From: Phycisphaerales bacterium
Lineage (GTDB): Bacteria; Planctomycetota; Phycisphaerae; Sedimentisphaerales; Anaerobacaceae
DNA length: 5,939 nucleotides
Assembly: GCA_011057845.1 (NCBI GenBank)
Contig: DSDB01000239.1
Coordinates: 1-5,939 of the forward strand
Direction: 5' to 3'
The position numbers were made by a program, and so were the translations under genes. Numbering within the stretch: the stretch's first letter is position 1; each line of letters starts with the position of its first letter. The notes beneath the pieces are model-generated. The model did no database searches. It had not been told where the DNA came from and saw only the letters and a program-made list of their open reading frames with translations. Of the stretch, positions 1-5,074 are shown one piece after another.

Positions 1-19
1 CTATTAGCATGTCTAATGG
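1..19. repeat. Short inverted repeat at the left edge
   Basis: CTATTAG (1-7) and CTAATGG (13-19) can pair as a 7-bp stem with one G-T wobble around a 5-base loop. It lies about 80 bases past the stop of the sulfatase gene and is cut close to its outer side by the window edge. It could be an operator-like site or the foot of a structure belonging to a gene outside the window. I recognise no family, and a chance AT-rich palindrome is possible. Confidence 0.25.
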
Positions 20-34
20 CTATGAGGGCCGCCT

Positions 35-70
35 GGACTGTCTGCCTACACTGTGTTGGCAGACAGATCC
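35..70 (-). terminator. Terminator-like hairpin after the sulfatase gene, no U-tract
   Basis: CTGTCTGCC (38-46) and GGCAGACAG (58-66) are a perfect 9-bp inverted repeat. Inside it, ACA (48-50) and TGT (54-56) pair around CTG, and outside it GGA (35-37) pairs with TCC (68-70) past one bulged A. The structure begins about 30 nt after the stop codon of the minus-strand sulfatase, where a transcript end would be expected. No T-run follows on the minus strand, so it is not a canonical Rho-independent terminator. It may block 3' exonucleases or mark a Rho-dependent end. The rest of 1-97 shows nothing else convincing. Confidence 0.5.
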
Positions 71-97
71 ATCGAAAGGATGATCCCTTTAGTTGCT

Positions 98-1573
98 CTA
101 TTGCAGGGGCCAGAATTCGGATTCGGTTCGGGACTCAATGAGCAGCTTCTTGGCCTTCTCGACCGTTTCCGGGCACTGGTCGGCGATGTCGACGCTCTCG
201 CCGGGGTCGTCCTTGAGATTGTACAGTTCCAGACGGTTCGCCCGGCCGAGCCGGATGGCCTTCCAGTCGCCCATCCGCACCGCCTGATCGCCGCCCCGCT
301 CATGGAATTCCCAGTAGAGGTAGTCGTGGCTCCTCTGCTCGTCCGGCCGTCCCAGCAGCGATGGGACCATTGAGATGCCGTCGAGGCCGTCGGGCGCCTC
401 AATCCCAGCCAGTTCCGCAAACGTCGGCAGCATATCCCAGAACGCCGATATGTGGTTACACCCGGAACCGGCCGCAATCCGCCCCGGCCAGCGGGCAATC
501 AATGGCACTCGGATGCCGCCTTCGTAGAGATCGCGTTTGTAACCGCGAAGCGGGCCGCTGCTGCCGAAGAACGCCGGGTCCGCGCCGCCCTCCTTATGCG
601 GGCCGTTGTCGCTGCTGAACACCACCAGCGTCTCATCGTCAATGCCCAGCCTCTTGAGCAGGTCCAGCAATCGCCCCATATCGCGGTCGAGCCGGCTGAT
701 CATCGCGGCATGGCCCTTCTGCGGATCGGGCCAGTCCTTGTCGGCGTAGATGCCCACGTCCGGAACCTCCATCCCCGCCTTGCCCGCCTCATTGTTGGCG
801 TGCGGAATCGTCACCGCCATATAGAGGAAGAACGGCCCCTTGCGGTGGCGCTCAATGAATGCCAGGGCCTTCTCGGCAATCAGGTCATGCGAATAGTCCA
901 CCTTCTCGACGGCCACGCCCGCCCCATCCTCGCGCGGCTCGGCGACCTTGTTGCGCAGCGGCACACGCTGTTGGTTCTCAAAGAGGAACTCGGGGTAGTA
1001 GTTGTGGGCGTGCCGCTGGCAGAGATAACCAAAGAAATAGTCGAACCCCTGCCGATTCGGGGCCCCCGTGCTGTCGGGCCCGCCCAGGCCCCACTTGCCC
1101 GTCAGGCCCGTGGCGTAGCCCGCCTGCTTGAGCAGCCCGGCGACCGTCACCGTGCCTTCGGGCAGCGGCAACTGGCCCAGGGGCTTGGCCTCGCGGTTGC
1201 CCCGGACGTAGCTGTGCCCGGTGTGCAGGCCGGTCATCAGACAGCACCGCGATGGAGCGCAGACCGTGCTGCCGGCGTAGTGCCGGCTGAATCGCATCCC
1301 TTCAGCGGCCATACGGTCGATATTCGGCGTCTGGATGGCCTTCTGGCCATAGCAGCCGAGGTCTCCGTAACCCAGGTCGTCGGCCAGGACATAAATGATA
1401 TTCGGCCTCGTGTCGAGGGCGTCTCGCCCTCGCTTCGCGGGCGCACCGCCCGCGACACGCTCGGCATGACCTGCCCCGGCCGACTGCGACTCAGTGCATC
1501 CGTTCAGACCCGCCGCGGCCACCGCAAAACCCGCGGACTTCAGAAAACTGCGCCGGTTAAGTTTCATTTGCAT
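98..1573 (-). CDS. Exported sulfatase of the formylglycine (S1) family, predicted Tat lipoprotein
   Basis: This 491-residue protein should hydrolyse sulfate esters, probably on a polysaccharide or glycan, outside the cytoplasm. The N-terminus carries twin arginines (RRSFLK, residues 7-12), a hydrophobic stretch and a lipobox-like LNGC with Cys26, so a Tat-exported lipoprotein is inferred. The sulfatase fold starts near residue 56. It has the metal-binding pair D65-D66, the signature CAPSR with Cys105 (to be oxidised to formylglycine) and Arg109, K160 in GKWG, H258 in TIPHAN, and D322-N323 in SSDNG. The usual His of GKWH is Gly162 here, which I recall as a feature of one arylsulfatase subgroup. 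I chose the ATG at 1573 because GGAGG lies at 1578-1582; the ATG at 1567 is also possible. A start at 1636 would bury the signal peptide. Length is normal for the family. No maturase (FGE or anSME) is in the window. The linker between lipobox and catalytic domain contains a palindromic element. It is probably co-transcribed with the DUF1080 gene upstream. The substrate cannot be read from the sequence. Confidence 0.95.
   Translation of the reverse strand: MQMKLNRRSFLKSAGFAVAAAGLNGCTESQSAGAGHAERVAGGAPAKRGRDALDTRPNIIYVLADDLGYGDLGCYGQKAIQTPNIDRMAAEGMRFSRHYAGSTVCAPSRCCLMTGLHTGHSYVRGNREAKPLGQLPLPEGTVTVAGLLKQAGYATGLTGKWGLGGPDSTGAPNRQGFDYFFGYLCQRHAHNYYPEFLFENQQRVPLRNKVAEPREDGAGVAVEKVDYSHDLIAEKALAFIERHRKGPFFLYMAVTIPHANNEAGKAGMEVPDVGIYADKDWPDPQKGHAAMISRLDRDMGRLLDLLKRLGIDDETLVVFSSDNGPHKEGGADPAFFGSSGPLRGYKRDLYEGGIRVPLIARWPGRIAAGSGCNHISAFWDMLPTFAELAGIEAPDGLDGISMVPSLLGRPDEQRSHDYLYWEFHERGGDQAVRMGDWKAIRLGRANRLELYNLKDDPGESVDIADQCPETVEKAKKLLIESRTESEFWPLQ
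1409..1459. repeat. Double-hairpin palindromic element inside the sulfatase gene
   Basis: Two perfect 8-bp GC-rich stems with 3-base loops lie side by side: CGAGGGCG (1414-1421) with CGCCCTCG (1425-1432), then CGCGGGCG (1436-1443) with CGCCCGCG (1447-1454), separated by CTT. An outer inverted repeat, CGTGTCG (1409-1415) and CGACACG (1453-1459), encloses both and partly overlaps their feet. The unit is 51 bp, exactly 17 codons, and encodes residues 39-55 of the sulfatase (within VAGGAPAKRGRDALD). That segment sits in the flexible linker between the lipid-anchored Cys26 and the catalytic domain. Such nested symmetry is not expected from coding constraint alone. The arrangement resembles REP-like elements, and Rickettsia palindromic elements that insert in frame. 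Membership of a dispersed family is inference. Confidence 0.7.
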
Positions 1574-1607
1574 GAAGCCTCCGTTGTTGGGTAGAGAAGA
1601 AGCCAAC

Positions 1608-1635
1608 GAGATGCTTCGCTTCGCTCCGCATGACA
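1608..1635. repeat. Probable dispersed intergenic repeat (GAGATGC...GCATGACA)
   Basis: This 28-bp segment sits in the 97-bp gap between the DUF1080 and sulfatase genes. ATGC (1611-1614) and GCAT (1628-1631) bracket TTCGCTTCGCTCC. From memory it closely resembles an intergenic repeat of the form GAGATTCTTCGCTTCGCTC followed by AGAATGACA, scattered through genomes of many unrelated uncultured bacteria; I cannot verify this here. It shares CGCTTCGC and GCATGAC with the palindromic element at 1409-1470. It would lie in the leader between the two genes if they form an operon. Confidence 0.45.
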
Positions 1636-1670
1636 CACGATGCCCATAGTATTGGTAGCGTCGGCCCCTC

Positions 1671-2441
1671 CTACTTCAACTCCTTGACGTAGATATTCTT
1701 GAACTGCACCAGGCTCGGCGGGCTGTTCCACTGCCCGTTGCTCTTGCCGCCGTGGTGCTGCAGGGCGATGGGGCCCGTCGCGGCGATGCCGGGCAACTGA
1801 GCGTTATCGATGACCTTGACGTCGTTGAGGACCACCGTGACCCGGTCGCCCTTCATCGTGATCTCAAAGCGGTTCCATTGGCCCACGGGCTTGTCCGCCT
1901 GGTGGCGCGGCGTTACGCCCGCCCGGACCTCCGGCGGCATCGACGTGTCCATGCGGTAGCCGTAGAACTCGCCGGAACCGATGGGCCAGCACCAGATGTT
2001 GACCTGGTTCTTGCCGGCCCCGCGCAGGTACACGCCGCTGTCGGAGTCCGGCAGCGCCAGTGTCATCTCCTTGCCCGTGATGTCCCTGGCGTGCGTGCCG
2101 TCCGGCAGAATATACGGGATGCGCGGATTGATGTAGGGCGTCTCCTTGATCCGCCAGTCCACCCGGAGGACGAAGTCCTTAAGGTGCTCCGTGTGCCAGA
2201 GGCTCTTATCGCCCCTGGCCTCGCTCTCGGCGTCGTAGTCGATCACGCCGTCGATGATCTTCCAATGCCCGTTGTCGCCTTCGGGGACCTTCCACCCGGT
2301 GAAGTCCCTGCCGTTGAACAGGGCCCGAAATCCCGGCGGGGCCACGTTGTCTTTTTCCTCTTGTGCGGCGGCCGCCCCGTATGTGGCTGTCGTGAGAAGC
2401 CATCCCGCCAGAAATGTTGCAACTGTAATGCGTCCGGCCAT
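1671..2441 (-). CDS. Secreted 3-keto-disaccharide hydrolase family protein (DUF1080, PF06439)
   Basis: This 256-residue protein is predicted to be exported and to act on glycosides. Members of the family (concanavalin-like jelly-roll fold) hydrolyse or eliminate 3-keto-glycosides, and many are uncharacterised. A signal peptide spans about residues 1-26, with hydrophobic TFLAGWLL and a cleavage region near AAAAQ. The family pattern follows in order: FRALFNGRDFTGW (38-50), DFVLRVDWRI (89-98), the central SDSGVYLRG (133-141), NQVNIWCW (145-152), WNRFEITMKGDRVTVVLND (189-207), GPIALQHHG (223-231) and the closing VQFKNIYVKEL (245-255). The start at 2441 is well supported: AGGAGG (2449-2454) with 7-nt spacing and the signal peptide directly after. 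The open frame extends to 2696, but that extension is Arg/Gly-rich, lacks a signal sequence and crosses the promoter. It is the first gene after the promoter at 2505-2533 and is followed 97 bp later by the sulfatase; pairing with sulfatases is frequent in Planctomycetota. The exact substrate is unknown. Confidence 0.93.
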   Translation of the reverse strand: MAGRITVATFLAGWLLTTATYGAAAAQEEKDNVAPPGFRALFNGRDFTGWKVPEGDNGHWKIIDGVIDYDAESEARGDKSLWHTEHLKDFVLRVDWRIKETPYINPRIPYILPDGTHARDITGKEMTLALPDSDSGVYLRGAGKNQVNIWCWPIGSGEFYGYRMDTSMPPEVRAGVTPRHQADKPVGQWNRFEITMKGDRVTVVLNDVKVIDNAQLPGIAATGPIALQHHGGKSNGQWNSPPSLVQFKNIYVKELK

Positions 2442-2504
2442 CTTCGTACCTCCTGTGAATGCACCGTTGACAGTGGTCAGGTCGCCGATCGGACCCTGGA
2501 GGGC

Positions 2505-2533
2505 ATTATGACCGGCGGCCGTGCCGGCGTCAA
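2505..2533 (-). promoter_or_regulatory. Sigma70-type promoter of the DUF1080-sulfatase pair
   Basis: Reading the minus strand, a -35 hexamer TTGACG (plus-strand 2528-2533, 5/6 to consensus) is separated by exactly 17 bp from a -10 hexamer CATAAT (2505-2510, 5/6). Transcription would start near 2498, giving a leader of about 57 nt that ends in the AGGAGG site before 2441. The leader contains a small symmetric sequence, TGAC-AGTG-GTCA (2468-2479), which could be an operator, though it is short. The promoter lies after the hairpin that follows the FG-GAP gene, consistent with a separate transcription unit. Confidence 0.6.
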
Positions 2534-2559
2534 CCGTCTCCGGGATACGTGCGGGCATG

Positions 2560-2590
2560 GGGCCGCGCGTGGCGCATCGCACAACGGCCC
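2560..2590 (-). terminator. Terminator-like hairpin right after the FG-GAP gene, no U-tract
   Basis: GGGCCG (2560-2565) pairs perfectly with CGGCCC (2585-2590). Inside, GTG and CG pair with CG and CAC around CAT, with one bulged G. On the minus-strand transcript the stem starts only three bases past the TAA at 2594-2596. No T-run follows, as with the hairpin behind the sulfatase, so its role is either 3'-end protection or a non-canonical terminator. It separates the FG-GAP gene from the next promoter. Confidence 0.45.
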
Positions 2591-2593
2591 TTC

Positions 2594-3739
2594 TTACTGC
2601 CGCCAGAAGAAGGCCAGGATCGCAAAATCCACCCCATCCACGTCGCCGTCGCCGTCCAGGTCCGCCCACGCGGCCGCTTCGCCCTCGGCCAGCCACAGCG
2701 CCCCCATCGCCGCCACGTCGCCGAAATCCACGTCGAAATCCTTATCCACGTCCCCCGCAACAGCCACGCTCTGATACAGTCGCACCTGCCCGCCGTCGGC
2801 CCCGATGAGCACATCCCAGTACCCATCGCCCGTCCAGTCGCAGACCTCCGGCCGCGAACGCGGCGTCCCAGGCAGGTCGATCTTCACACCGCCGGCTGTG
2901 ATTGCCACATAGCCGTTGAACGCCGGCGACGCATCCGTCCCCACGTTCGCGTAGAAAAGCAGCTCCCCGTTCGTATTGCCCGTCAGGATATCCTTCACCC
3001 CATCGCCGTTGAGGTCCATGATCACCGGACTGGACCGGCCGCTCGGAACGTACAGATTGGCCCCCCCCTCTTTCACAATCGCCCCGCCCGCCGCCGTCAC
3101 CGTCGCAAAGCTCGGCGGCAACGCGGCGGAGTTGCGATATACGTGGATATACCCGTCCATCCCCCCGGCCACCAGGTCGATCGCCGCATCGTTGTCCCAG
3201 TCCACCAGCATCGGCGTCGCCCGCGAGCCCACGCTCAGCAGGGTCCCCGATTCGCCCACCGTCAGCAGCGTCCCACCGTCAAACGTTGGCGCCGCATCCG
3301 TCCCGATGTTACGGAATATCTTCACCCGCCCATCCGCCTGGCCGATCAGCAGGTCCTTCTTGCCGTCGCCGTCCCAATCGACCACACGGGGATACGCACC
3401 CAGACAGCCCGAACCCGTAACCACCAGTTCCGCCCCATCCGACTGCACATAGAAAAAGCCCTCGAAAGCCGGCGCCGCCCGCGTCCCGACGTTCAGATAC
3501 ACCCGCACCTTCGCCCCCGGGCTGACCGCCCCGCCCTGGCCCACGATCAGGTCCGGCAGGCCGTCGCTATTCCAGTCCGCCACGGTCGGCACCGAGTAGC
3601 CCGGCACGGTAATCGCCGCTCCGCCGGCCTGGACGAGCTCCTGCGGTCCCAGCCGCAACAGAGGCTCCGCACCCAAGGCCACGACACTCCACAGCGCCAC
3701 AAACACGACCGCCCCCGCCGCCAACTTCACCCTCATCAT
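2594..3739 (-). CDS. Secreted FG-GAP/VCBS-repeat protein with C-terminal dockerin-like domain
   Basis: This 381-residue exported protein has no catalytic motif that I recognise and is more likely a binding or scaffold protein. A signal peptide spans residues 1-24 (basic start MMRVK, hydrophobic core, VALGA). Five FG-GAP-type calcium-loop repeats follow at about 60-residue spacing, at residues 55-64, 121-130, 180-189, 242-251 and 301-310, for example DWNSDGLPDL, DWDGDGKKDL and DLNGDGVKDI. Between blades, N(V/I)GT-x-A/S-x-F recurs. Five blades are few for a propeller (seven is usual), so the fold may be incomplete or made with partners. Residues 329-379 form two dockerin-like EF-hand loops, DVDKDFDVDFGD (330-341) and DLDGDGDVDGVD (360-371), the second followed by FAILAFFW. 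The ATG at 3739 is chosen for the signal peptide and the AGG at 3746-3748; a second ATG follows immediately at 3736. The frame is open up to 3775 but without a ribosome site. It has its own promoter and a hairpin after the stop, so probably stands alone. No cohesin partner is in view. Confidence 0.9.
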   Translation of the reverse strand: MMRVKLAAGAVVFVALWSVVALGAEPLLRLGPQELVQAGGAAITVPGYSVPTVADWNSDGLPDLIVGQGGAVSPGAKVRVYLNVGTRAAPAFEGFFYVQSDGAELVVTGSGCLGAYPRVVDWDGDGKKDLLIGQADGRVKIFRNIGTDAAPTFDGGTLLTVGESGTLLSVGSRATPMLVDWDNDAAIDLVAGGMDGYIHVYRNSAALPPSFATVTAAGGAIVKEGGANLYVPSGRSSPVIMDLNGDGVKDILTGNTNGELLFYANVGTDASPAFNGYVAITAGGVKIDLPGTPRSRPEVCDWTGDGYWDVLIGADGGQVRLYQSVAVAGDVDKDFDVDFGDVAAMGALWLAEGEAAAWADLDGDGDVDGVDFAILAFFWRQ

Positions 3740-3845
3740 GTCACACCTATTAACACAGTACGTCTGTGCCGCCATACGCCGGAGAACACAGGCGGATACA
3801 ACGGTGGGCCGCCGACAAACGTCGAACCAGCACCCTGCTCCGTAA
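3740..3845 (-). promoter_or_regulatory. Untranslated leader of the FG-GAP gene
   Basis: From the start site predicted by the promoter at 3852-3880 to the ATG at 3739 there are about 105 nt. The leader holds several small inverted repeats. The clearest, CACAG (3754-3758) with CTGTG (3764-3768) around a 5-base loop, lies just upstream of the ribosome binding region. CCGCC (3769-3773) can pair with GGCGG (3792-3796) further up. I match it to no riboswitch class. The length and folding potential leave room for translational control, which the sequence does not prove. Confidence 0.35.
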
Positions 3846-3851
3846 GTCTTG

Positions 3852-3880
3852 ATTTTACAGGATTTTGCCTATATTGTCAA
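3852..3880 (-). promoter_or_regulatory. Strong sigma70-type promoter of the FG-GAP gene
   Basis: On the minus strand a perfect -35 TTGACA (plus-strand 3875-3880) and a -10 TAAAAT (3852-3857, 5/6 to consensus) are separated by exactly 17 bp. The spacer and surroundings are AT-rich, in sharp contrast to the GC-rich flanks. The start point would be near 3845. On the plus strand the same AT island gives only a poor match (TTGATT 3849-3854 and TATATT 3870-3875, 15-bp spacing), so a weak divergent start is possible but unproven. Confidence 0.68.
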
Positions 3881-3899
3881 GCCGCCGGCCCGCGTGTTG

Positions 3900-3933
3900 G
3901 AGCCGGAAAACGCCGCCACGACGCCGCCGGCTC
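3900..3933 (+). repeat. Inverted repeat upstream of the plus-strand terminator
   Basis: GAGCCGG (3900-3906) and CCGGCTC (3927-3933) are a perfect 7-bp inverted repeat around a 20-base loop rich in CGCCG. It ends 17 bases before the terminator at 3951-3973. If a plus-strand transcript starts in the AT island at about 3850-3880, this stem would form before the terminator and could be part of an attenuator, or simply a second 3'-end hairpin. No function is shown. Confidence 0.3.
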
Positions 3934-3950
3934 GTTCTTATAGGCCCCCC

Positions 3951-3973
3951 GTGGCCGCAAGGACCGCTTTTTT
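3951..3973 (+). terminator. Intrinsic terminator on the plus strand with GCAA tetraloop
   Basis: GTGGCC (3951-3956) pairs with GG-CCGC (3961-3967, bulged A at 3963) around a GCAA loop (3957-3960), a GNRA-type tetraloop. TTTTTT (3968-3973) follows directly. Stem, loop and U-run together are typical of Rho-independent termination in the plus direction. No A-run precedes the stem, so it would not work on the minus strand. No plus-strand gene lies to its left in this window, so it may attenuate a leader of the FHA-GAF gene or stop divergent transcription from the promoter at 3852-3880. GGCCGCA (3953-3959) can also pair with TGCGGCC (3981-3987), an alternative fold that would break the terminator stem. 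Confidence 0.6.
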
Positions 3974-4149
3974 CGCCCGGTGCGGCCGCCTTCGTGGCCC
4001 CGCCATCCGAACAAGCCCATCGGCAGCCCGTATCATAGGTAGAAGGGGCAGACTACGATGCGGAAACGTCACTGGTCAGGCTCCGGGCAAGCAGGCGCCA
4101 AACACCGCCGGCGGCGCGGTGACAAACATACGATGGGCAAAGGCCAAAC
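3974..4149 (+). promoter_or_regulatory. Upstream region of the FHA-GAF gene, weak promoter candidate only
   Basis: This stretch between the terminator and the ATG at 4150 holds no convincing gene. The best promoter candidate is TATCAT (4031-4036) as a -10; the hexamer 17 bp before it matches TTGACA at only three positions. An ATG at 4058 opens a short basic reading frame behind AAGGGG, but it runs through the FHA gene in another frame and becomes Ser/Pro-rich, so I do not call it. The ribosome site of the FHA gene is AAAGG (4139-4143), six bases before the ATG. Confidence 0.25.
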
Positions 4150-5010
4150 ATGCGTCTTGTCATCAGACAGAACAATCACCAGGTCAACGAGTTCCGGTTC
4201 GCCGCCGGACCCGTCCGCATCGGACGAAATGTGGACAACCAGATCGTCCTGCCCGAAGTCAAGGTCTCCCGCCGCCACGCCGTCCTGCTTCAGACCCCCG
4301 AAGGTCACTGGGCCGTCCAGGACCTCAACTCCGCCAACAAGACCTATCTCAACGGCCGACCCGTGCAGCGGGAATTCCTCAGCAGCGGTGACAGCCTCCA
4401 GATCGGCTCGTTCTTCATCGACATCGACACCGAGCAGGACACCCCCGCCCAGGAGCCCATCCACCTCGAAGACACCCTTATCACGGACATCCGTGAGCTC
4501 CAGACCATCGCTCGCGACACATCCAACGGCAAGGCCCCCGACCTCCGATTGCCCGCCGTACGCATCGGCCACTTCATCGACGCCGCCGAGCGCATCTGCA
4601 GCGCCAACGGCCTCGACGCCATCCTCGATACCCTGCTCGAACTGGCCTTCGACCAATTCCATGCCGCGAGGGTCTGGGCCGCCCTGAGAAACGACGCCAT
4701 CGGACCGATGACCTGCAACAAGGGCCTCAACGCCAAAGGCGAGGAGATCGGCCTCGGCGACATCGGCCTGCACAAAAAGATCGACGAGGCCCTTGAAAAA
4801 GGCGAATTCCTGCTGCTTCCCCGGATTCCGCCGGACAGTGACGGGCACAGAATTCGTTCCGCGATAATTGCCCCCATCCGAACCGCCAACGGCACGTTCG
4901 GTGCTATCTACGTCGATAATGACCGCACGGCCCAGCCCTACACGCTCGCCGACCTCGACTACCTGCTCCTGCTGGCCGTCCACACCGCCGGCATCATAGA
5001 AAACTTCTGA
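4150..5010 (+). CDS. FHA-GAF domain signalling protein
   Basis: This 286-residue, probably cytoplasmic protein has no signal peptide or membrane segment. Residues 1-95 form a forkhead-associated domain, which binds phosphothreonine peptides. It shows RIGR (G25-R26), SRRH (S40, H43), and DLNSANKTYLNG with S61, N63 and N68-G69, so the binding surface looks intact. A short variable linker (96-135, Pro/Glu/Asp-rich, then HLEDT) leads to a GAF domain at about 140-286. There, SAIIAPIRTANGTFGAIYVDN (237-257) is the usual late GAF strand pattern, and the closing helix ADLDYLLLLAVHTAGII ends the protein. In related proteins FHA and GAF precede a cyclase, PP2C or sigma54-activator output; here nothing follows, so it probably works through a partner. 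The start is fixed by AAAGG six bases upstream and by the FHA domain beginning at once. A Ser/Thr kinase, the expected upstream partner, is not in the window. The next gene converges on it, so the two are not an operon. The GAF ligand is unknown. Confidence 0.92.
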   Translation: MRLVIRQNNHQVNEFRFAAGPVRIGRNVDNQIVLPEVKVSRRHAVLLQTPEGHWAVQDLNSANKTYLNGRPVQREFLSSGDSLQIGSFFIDIDTEQDTPAQEPIHLEDTLITDIRELQTIARDTSNGKAPDLRLPAVRIGHFIDAAERICSANGLDAILDTLLELAFDQFHAARVWAALRNDAIGPMTCNKGLNAKGEEIGLGDIGLHKKIDEALEKGEFLLLPRIPPDSDGHRIRSAIIAPIRTANGTFGAIYVDNDRTAQPYTLADLDYLLLLAVHTAGIIENF

Positions 5011-5074
5011 CCCCGCCCCCTTTCCGGGCGGCAGCCCGCACGCAATACGCACGACACAATACGCGCGATGGAAA
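5011..5074. other. Convergent intergenic spacer with small hairpin and direct repeat
   Basis: The 64 bases between two converging stop codons contain a 5-bp hairpin, CGGGC (5025-5029) and GCCCG (5034-5038) around GGCA, without a T-run on either strand. They also contain an exact direct repeat, CAATACGC at 5043-5050 and 5057-5064 (14-base period). The hairpin is a weak candidate for a shared terminator. Repeats of the CAATACGC kind may belong to a dispersed family, but two copies prove nothing. Confidence 0.35.

Noticed and set aside
1..137. End of a plus-strand gene entering from the left (frame open from base 1 to about 137)
   Set aside because: It would overlap the 3' end of the sulfatase, contains the long hairpin, and its roughly 45 residues show no pattern. 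It cannot be judged without the sequence to the left.
452..1594. Long plus-strand open frame (380 codons) opposite the sulfatase gene
   Set aside because: It lies wholly on the antisense strand of a gene with a clear family match, has no ribosome site, and its product shows no recognisable domain. GC-rich codon bias makes such shadows common.
1574..1636. Longer sulfatase start at 1636
   Set aside because: It would place 21 residues in front of the Tat signal, has no ribosome site, and overlaps the repeat at 1608-1635.
1640..1690. Separate promoter for the sulfatase (TTGAAG and TACTAT on the minus strand)
   Set aside because: The spacing is 22 bp and both hexamers are weak, so read-through from the DUF1080 gene is more likely.
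2467..2495. Plus-strand TTGACA as a promoter element
   Set aside because: No -10-like hexamer occurs at 16-18 bp, and only minus-strand genes surround it.
2442..2696. Longer DUF1080 start at 2696
   Set aside because: The extension is Arg/Gly-rich, overlaps the end of the FG-GAP gene and the promoter at 2505-2533, and would hide the signal peptide. AGGAGG sits seven bases before 2441.
2549..3943. Very long plus-strand open frame (464 codons) opposite the FG-GAP gene
   Set aside because: The product is dominated by Arg, His and Pro with no domain, and the opposite strand has a signal peptide, repeats and promoter. It also runs through that promoter.
4058..4687. Plus-strand frame opening with a short basic peptide (MRKRHW)
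   Set aside because: It has a possible AAGGGG site and a start faintly like a small ribosomal protein, but it continues into Ser/Thr/Pro-rich shadow of the FHA gene and matches no family.
4069..5052. Minus-strand open frame (327 codons) opposite the FHA-GAF gene
   Set aside because: The FHA and GAF motifs on the plus strand are unambiguous; the antisense product is Val/Asp/Gly-rich without domains.
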